From positions 1 to 28,422 of the forward strand of contig JALSPL010000458.1 in NCBI GenBank assembly GCA_026985975.1: a stretch of 28,422 nt of DNA. Direction: 5' to 3'. This document shows positions 24,682-28,422 of this stretch, piece by piece. The position numbers were made by a program, and so were the translations under genes. Origin of the DNA: Anaerolineae bacterium (GTDB lineage: Bacteria > Chloroflexota > Anaerolineae > J102). The notes below the pieces were generated by a model, which saw nothing but the letters and a program-made list of their open reading frames with translations, did no database searches and was not told where the DNA came from. The number at the start of each line of letters is the position of its first letter. Position 1 is the first letter of the stretch.

Positions 24682-25959
24682 TTATCGAGCTCCTTCCGGT
24701 GTGAGAGTAAAGAGGCGAATGCCTTCGCTATAGGTGACTGCCAGGCCATCATCCATCTGAAAAGGAGGATAGTTGGGATTCTTGTTCCCTTTCTCTACGA
24801 TGGAGCCTTCCTCATCATGTGGGGCGATGGGCGTCTCTGCAATCAGCGTCAAATCTCCCGCTAATGAAAGATGGTATGCAAAGAGATTGTCGAGACTGCG
24901 AACAGCCAGCCAATAACCTGGCAAAGCGGGCGCTGTCGATGGCGTCACCATGACGCCTCCCAGCAGGATATTGCGAGGAATGGGAGTGGGAATGCCCAGG
25001 ATGTGGACATTGCCGCCCGGCAGGGAAGCGTGCAACCTCATGCCTTGGGCGTCTACGAGATAAACGCCTTTGACAAAGTTGCCAAAAACCACCATTTGCG
25101 CTGCGCCCGCATCGGGAAGCGCGACCGGTGCGTAATTGATATCCTGGTTCTTGATATGCCAAAGCAGCTTGCCTTGGGGATCGACGAAATAAGCGTGGCT
25201 GTGCGCCAGAGCGATGACGCCCTCGATTCCGTTATCAAAACGAACAGGTTGTAGAGCGGCGATGAATTTGGCGCTGCTAAATCGCCACTGTGATGTCATC
25301 TGCTCTCCTTCCAGGCTGAGCATCTGCAGAACATTGTCGCTAGCCAGAAAAATTGTCTGGGGATCATCGGATGAAGGGGCCAGGACAACGCTGCCCGGAT
25401 GGGCGTTTTTAGATAGCGCTGTTCCCAGCGTGGCCAGCGTGTCGCCATTGTCAGGATCGACCTGCCACAAGCTGGAACCATCGCTGACCCAAAGCGCAGC
25501 ATCAGCCTGATTCCAAATTGCATCCAGCGCTTCGCCGCCAAAAACGACGTCCCATGCGATCTTGCCCGTCATTTCGTTCAGACGAAGCAAATGCGCCTCC
25601 CCCTGATTCTGCACCGTGACGAGGACATAGTCCTGGTCAGGCAGGGCAATCGCCTTGATGGCTGAACCGGGGAGCTGGCTGCGCCAGACTTGCTGTTTTT
25701 GCTCCGTATCGAACAAAACTGCCTCCCGAGTCGACTTTCGCTGGATCATCGATCCCAAAAACAGAACGCGATTGCCATCATGCAGCAGAATCTGGCCGCC
25801 CGGCGGTAGCGTCATGGCATAGGTCGCGACAGTTGTCAGTGCGCCTGATGGCGGCGTCTGTGTATTGCCGGAAGCGCAGGAGGCAAGCAGTATCGTCACG
25901 AGTAGCAAAAAGCCCAGGGTGATGATCCGTTTCGTTGGGAGAAATGTTGGTGACGTCAT
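24682..25959 (-). CDS. Lipoprotein with PQQ/WD-type beta-propeller-like repeats
   Basis: The 425-residue protein has a lipoprotein signal (KRIITLGFLLLVTILLASC) with lipobox LASC, so it is lipidated at Cys28 and held outside the membrane. The rest is built from repeating beta units with V/A-hydrophobic strands and G-D/D-G turns, such as GGQILLHDGNRVLFLGSM and GSSLWQVDPDNGDTLATLG. This fits a PQQ-like or WD40-like propeller without obvious cofactor ligands. It sits between precursor and maturase genes. It could bind the exported peptide, serve as immunity protein, or be a sensor accessory. A longer frame from 26106 overlaps the precursor gene and lacks a signal. Confidence 0.72.
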   Translation of the reverse strand: MTSPTFLPTKRIITLGFLLLVTILLASCASGNTQTPPSGALTTVATYAMTLPPGGQILLHDGNRVLFLGSMIQRKSTREAVLFDTEQKQQVWRSQLPGSAIKAIALPDQDYVLVTVQNQGEAHLLRLNEMTGKIAWDVVFGGEALDAIWNQADAALWVSDGSSLWQVDPDNGDTLATLGTALSKNAHPGSVVLAPSSDDPQTIFLASDNVLQMLSLEGEQMTSQWRFSSAKFIAALQPVRFDNGIEGVIALAHSHAYFVDPQGKLLWHIKNQDINYAPVALPDAGAAQMVVFGNFVKGVYLVDAQGMRLHASLPGGNVHILGIPTPIPRNILLGGVMVTPSTAPALPGYWLAVRSLDNLFAYHLSLAGDLTLIAETPIAPHDEEGSIVEKGNKNPNYPPFQMDDGLAVTYSEGIRLFTLTPEGAR

Positions 25960-26013
25960 GAGGGATTGACCTGAACGTGAATGTCTGATAAAATGAAGAT
26001 CCTTGTATGAGTT

Positions 26014-26044
26014 GGCCGGCAGGCGGTTGATCCGTCTGCCGGCC
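26014..26044 (-). promoter_or_regulatory. Strong hairpin between precursor and lipoprotein genes
   Basis: Two 13-nt arms (GGCCGGCAGACGG and CCGCCTGCCGGCC on the minus strand, one mismatch) flank a 5-nt loop. No T tract follows. It could lower read-through or protect the 3' end of the precursor mRNA, so that precursor is made in excess over the enzymes. Confidence 0.6.
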
Positions 26045-26065
26045 GACTGTGGGTGAAGGGGCGTT

Positions 26066-26194
26066 TTAGACGACGATGCAAGCCAGTCCGCACCAGCCGC
26101 CAGCACAAATCAAGCCGCCGACGCCTTCGGCCACGGACGATTGCAAAGAACTTTCTTCGATAGCTTCCAGGTCGCTGAGATCGATGTACGTCAT
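26066..26194 (-). CDS. RiPP precursor peptide with tri-Cys core (sactipeptide-like)
   Basis: The 42-residue peptide has an acidic leader (MTYIDLSDLEAIEESSLQSS, residues 1-20), a hinge VAEGVGG, and a hydrophobic C-terminal core LICAGGWCGLACIVV. The core has Cys30, Cys35 and Cys39 (C-x4-C-x3-C) and one Trp. Known sactipeptides such as thuricin CD have C-x3-C-x3-C in a similar Gly/Ala/Val setting, and a GG hinge is a common leader-cut site. The start at 26194 is chosen because GGAGG lies 8 nt upstream; an ATG two codons earlier is only 2 nt from it. It is the first gene of the array after the lux-box-like site. Confidence 0.82.
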   Translation of the reverse strand: MTYIDLSDLEAIEESSLQSSVAEGVGGLICAGGWCGLACIVV

Positions 26195-26294
26195 GGTCAT
26201 AACCTCCGTAAGAGAATGTGAGAAAAATGGGATGGGTGAAGAGAGTGAGTGAGGAGTAACAGAATTGCTCGAGCAGTTTCTTGTGTACACTTCC

Positions 26295-26322
26295 AGTATA
26301 GTGTTTTGCGCAGAAGTTTCAA
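26295..26322 (-). promoter_or_regulatory. Promoter of the peptide operon
   Basis: On the minus strand TTGAAA and TATACT are 16 bp apart. The predicted start is near 26287, leaving a leader of roughly 90 nt before the precursor gene. Confidence 0.65.
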
Positions 26323-26327
26323 CGGAT

Positions 26328-26362
26328 TTCAGTACAGTTTTTGACCTGTACTTCAGTACAGG
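26328..26362 (-). promoter_or_regulatory. Lux-box-like palindrome plus half-site upstream of the peptide promoter
   Basis: CCTGTACT-TC-AGTACAGG (26345-26362) is a perfect dyad with 8-bp arms. Its right half, TTCAGTACAG, is repeated at 26328-26337, next to the -35 box. The palindrome is centred about 66 bp upstream of the predicted start, a place used by activators. The sequence resembles the lux box in shape and in CCTGTA/TACAGG ends. The LuxR-type response regulator encoded just upstream is the obvious candidate to bind it. Confidence 0.75.
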
Positions 26363-26698
26363 CGCCCGCAGTTCCCGACCATGGCTTCAGTCGCCAGGTC
26401 AAGTCGAAACAGGCCATTTGGGCATAGAGCCACTCCGAGTTGGAGGTTGGCGTCAGCCGCCATCGCCTGGGGCTGATAGGCCCAGGCTCATAGCTGAAAG
26501 ACGCTAAAGCGCCCTGGCCCAATGCTACGCATCCCCGTCACTGCACACTGAAAATTGCATACTGAAAACACTGTACTTGGCGCGCCGGGCGGCGGTGCTA
26601 GAACATTCCCCACTCATTTTGGATGCACCCTTTTCATTTCCCCGCGCAATCTGCGCCGTCATTGCCCCAAGCTTATTCTCACCTGCCGGGATGGTCTG
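26363..26698. other. Intergenic stretch without a recognisable gene
   Basis: About 340 bp between the operator and the LuxR regulator gene hold no convincing coding frame. There is a 7-bp hairpin (GCCTGGG/CCCAGGC, 26465-26487). Three ACTGAAAA/ACTGTACTT-like words lie at about 26545-26578 and might be further weak binding sites. I see no terminator for the regulator gene. Confidence 0.5.
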
Positions 26699-27334
26699 CT
26701 ATTCTCTGTATTTTAATGCTAATAGCACGGCTTCGGTGCGGTTTTTGACGCCCAGTTTGCCGTAGATATTGCCGATGTGATATTTGACCGTGCGTTCACT
26801 GATGAAGAGGCGGCGGGCGATGGCCGCGTTATTCAAGCCCGCCACCACCAGATCCAGCACCTCCCTTTCTCGCTCCGTCAATTGCTGCAGGGGATTTTTC
26901 CCAGTCTGGGCGATTTCTCCCAGCGCCGCTTGCTGGAGCAACTCCAGGATGTCGGCGCTGAACACTTTTTTCCCCTGCACCACATCCCGGATGGCCTGGG
27001 CGATGGCGTCCATGGATTCTTCTTTGAGGAGATAGCCCGACGCGCCCTCTCGTAAAAGCCCCATTACCAGGTCTGCGTCTTTATAGGCCGAAAGCATCAG
27101 AATGCGCACACCGGGATATTGGTTGTGTAGCGTGCGCACCAGGGCTTTGGCGCGCATGCCGGGCAGCACCGCATCCAACACCAAAACGTCCGGGTTGGCC
27201 TCTGACACCCATTGCAATGTTTCGGCGGCGTCTTTCGCTTCGCCTACTATCTGAATATCTTCGTTTTGGGAGAGCATCGCGCGCGTGCCCGCGCGCACAA
27301 CCGGGTGATCGTCAGCCAGGACAACGGAGATCAT
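26699..27334 (-). CDS. NarL/LuxR-family response regulator (ComA-like)
   Basis: The 211-residue regulator has a receiver domain (D8-D9, phospho-Asp54 in LVLDAVLPG, Ser82, Lys104 in YLLKEE) and a C-terminal LuxR helix-turn-helix (about 148-211: LTEREREVLDLVVAGLNNAAIARRL, SERTVKYHI). It belongs to the class that pairs with HisKA_3 kinases such as the ComP-like protein at the far end of the array. It is encoded on the same strand, upstream of the peptide operon and separated by about 500 bp including the operator. By analogy with ComA it would switch on the operon when phosphorylated. Confidence 0.93.
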   Translation of the reverse strand: MISVVLADDHPVVRAGTRAMLSQNEDIQIVGEAKDAAETLQWVSEANPDVLVLDAVLPGMRAKALVRTLHNQYPGVRILMLSAYKDADLVMGLLREGASGYLLKEESMDAIAQAIRDVVQGKKVFSADILELLQQAALGEIAQTGKNPLQQLTEREREVLDLVVAGLNNAAIARRLFISERTVKYHIGNIYGKLGVKNRTEAVLLALKYRE

Positions 27335-27392
27335 GATGTTTGGTGTGAGGGTCTTATGTGGATTTGGTGGGAAGGCGGCGAGAATTTTTGCA

Positions 27393-27421
27393 ATTATAGT
27401 ACAACATCGATCTTATGCAAA
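27393..27421 (-). promoter_or_regulatory. Promoter of the LuxR-type regulator gene
   Basis: A perfect TATAAT on the minus strand lies 17 bp after TTTGCA. The predicted start gives a leader of about 50 nt before the ATG at 27334. Confidence 0.6.
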
Positions 27422-27527
27422 GACCCAACTTGGCGGAAGGGCGTGCTTCAAAATCGGGGCGAATGCCAGATTTTGTTCTGACGCCTCCACCCTGGAAGCC
27501 CTGGACTACCGGTGCGAAAGCGCTGCG

Positions 27528-27635
27528 GCCTCTCCCGGGATGCGCTGGCGGGTGCGATTGGTGCGCCTGACCCGCGATGGCGAGATCGTTCCCATCAGCC
27601 AGGCCAGTCCCGTGCGCAGCTTTCAGTGGCGATAG
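27528..27635 (+). pseudogene. Broken second copy of the LysM gene 3' end (direct repeat copy B)
   Basis: Only the last 36 codons of a LysM-type C-terminal domain are present, reading GMRWRVRLVRLTRDGEIVP and ending SFQWR-stop as in the intact gene at 15045-16064. The matching part is 108 bp with 9 transitions. Only two change an amino acid (Ser to Pro, Trp to Arg). Upstream sequence in the same frame does not resemble the LysM protein except weakly for about 20 codons, and no start is available. It ends 6 nt before the stop of mfd on the other strand. Confidence 0.85.
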
Positions 27636-27641
27636 CGCCTC

Positions 27642-28422
27642 TCACCCCACGCCCGCGGACAAAATATCCAGCACGTGCAGCAGGCGCTGGCGCCAGTCGC
27701 CCGCGTCGTCAATCGCCACCCAGATGGCCCGGGAGCCCACCCGCGCCTGATCGCCCAGATGATGCTGCAGGGCCAGCCGCGGCAGCCGGGCCACCGCCGG
27801 GCTGTGCACCACGAGCTGCCCGCTGTCCCGGCCGATGGCGGTGACCCCGGCCCGGGAGGCCAGCAGCTTCACCTTTACCTGGAAGAGCAAATCCTGCACC
27901 ATCTCCGGCAGCGGCCCGAAACGGTCTTCCAGCTCCGCAGCCATATCATCCAGCTCACCCAACGAGCCCAAGCCGGCGATACGGCGGTAGAGTTGCAGGC
28001 GCAGGTCTTCATTTTCGATGTAATCCCGGGGAATGCCCGCATCCAGGGGCAGATCCAGTTGCACGCTGGGGCTGAGGGGCGCCAGCAGGCCCTTGATCGC
28101 CTCCACCGTCTCCGGCAGATGCCCCTGCTCGCGCAGCTCCTCCACCGCCTGGGCCAGCAGCCGCACATACATATCGAAGCCCACCGCCGCGATATGCCCA
28201 TGCTGGCGGGAGCCCAGCAGCTCGCCCGCGCCCCGGATCTCCAAATCCCGCATGGCGATGCGGAAGCCCGAACCCAGATCGCTGGCCTCCTGGATCGCCT
28301 CCAGACGGCGGCGGGATTCGGGAGAAAGGGGCTTGTGCTTGTCGTAGAGCAGATAGGCGTAGGCCCGCACCGCGCTGCGCCCCACCCGGCCCCGCAACTG
28401 ATAAAGCTGGGCCAGGCCGAAT
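27642..28422 (-). CDS. mfd: Transcription-repair coupling factor Mfd, C-terminal part
   Basis: The frame is open to the window edge and encodes the last 259 residues. It starts in helicase motif VI (QLYQLRGRVGRS), followed by AYAYLLYD, SDLGSGFRIAMRDLEIRGAGELLG and the GFDMYVRLLAQAVEEL segment. After this comes the TRCF domain, with DLPLDAGIPRDYIENEDLRLQLYRRIA and ELEDRFGPLPE. These are diagnostic of Mfd, which removes stalled RNA polymerase and recruits UvrA for strand-specific repair. The end of the protein (DILSAGVG) is close to the family end. Only the 3' part lies in the window. Confidence 0.95.
   Translation of the reverse strand, partial: FGLAQLYQLRGRVGRSAVRAYAYLLYDKHKPLSPESRRRLEAIQEASDLGSGFRIAMRDLEIRGAGELLGSRQHGHIAAVGFDMYVRLLAQAVEELREQGHLPETVEAIKGLLAPLSPSVQLDLPLDAGIPRDYIENEDLRLQLYRRIAGLGSLGELDDMAAELEDRFGPLPEMVQDLLFQVKVKLLASRAGVTAIGRDSGQLVVHSPAVARLPRLALQHHLGDQARVGSRAIWVAIDDAGDWRQRLLHVLDILSAGVG

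Noticed and set aside
25980..25995. A 16-bp sequence (AATGTCTGATAAAATG) identical to 17204-17219
   Set aside because: The second copy is ordinary coding sequence in the kinase gene, flanks do not match, and one such match in 28 kb carries little weight.
26319..26522. A 67-codon minus-strand frame upstream of the precursor
   Set aside because: It runs across the operator and the -35 region, has no ribosome binding site and no recognisable motif.

Overview
The window reads like a chromosomal piece of a Chloroflexota bacterium (Anaerolineae/Caldilineae-like). I infer this from the secreted proteins with Thr-Pro linkers, the C-terminal LYLPV-type ending, the large polytopic '6-pyruvoyl-tetrahydropterin synthase-related' membrane proteins, the membrane FeS/CCG oxidoreductase and the overall gene style. 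It is not proven by a marker gene. Both ends are cut: a DUF4126-like membrane gene at the left and the transcription-repair coupling factor gene mfd at the right.

Left part (1-9025) is mostly metabolic. It holds a membrane FeS oxidoreductase of the EMO/DUF224 type with its own promoter and terminator. A phasin-like gene follows, under a strong promoter that carries two copies of one palindromic operator. Next come a degenerate glycosidase-fold protein and a gamma-glutamyltransferase-like enzyme in one operon, then a ParB-fold protein with a small four-Cys protein overlapping its stop. A secreted protein on the opposite strand closes this part.

Middle part (9249-16064) is a plus-strand series of polytopic membrane proteins resembling envelope glycosyltransferases, ending in a zinc-ribbon/LysM membrane protein. 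An AbrB/PIN (VapBC-like) toxin-antitoxin pair sits between two paralogous membrane genes. The first paralog carries a 167-bp palindromic element that is translated in frame.

Right part (16219-27334) is the remarkable region. All genes are on the minus strand and nearly all are tightly packed or overlapping. In transcription order they are: a NarL/LuxR response regulator; a 42-residue peptide precursor with a short tri-Cys core; a beta-propeller-like lipoprotein; a radical SAM/SPASM enzyme; a membrane M50-type protease with an N-terminal PqqD/RRE-like domain; an ABC ATPase and permease; a stand-alone receiver; an 86-residue peptide with one C-terminal Trp; a ComQ-like isoprenyl transferase; and a ComP-like polytopic histidine kinase. 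The last three, with the LuxR regulator, reproduce the parts list of the Bacillus ComQXPA pheromone system. There, ComQ prenylates a Trp of ComX, and ComP/ComA sense and respond. Here the set is joined in one array to a thioether-type (sactipeptide-like) RiPP cluster. A lux-box-like perfect palindrome lies just upstream of the precursor promoter. The proposed circuit is pheromone -> kinase -> LuxR regulator -> peptide operon; this is inference.

The whole block lies between two direct copies of the 3' end of the LysM gene (15957-16064 and 27528-27635), which suggests it arrived or was rearranged as a unit.
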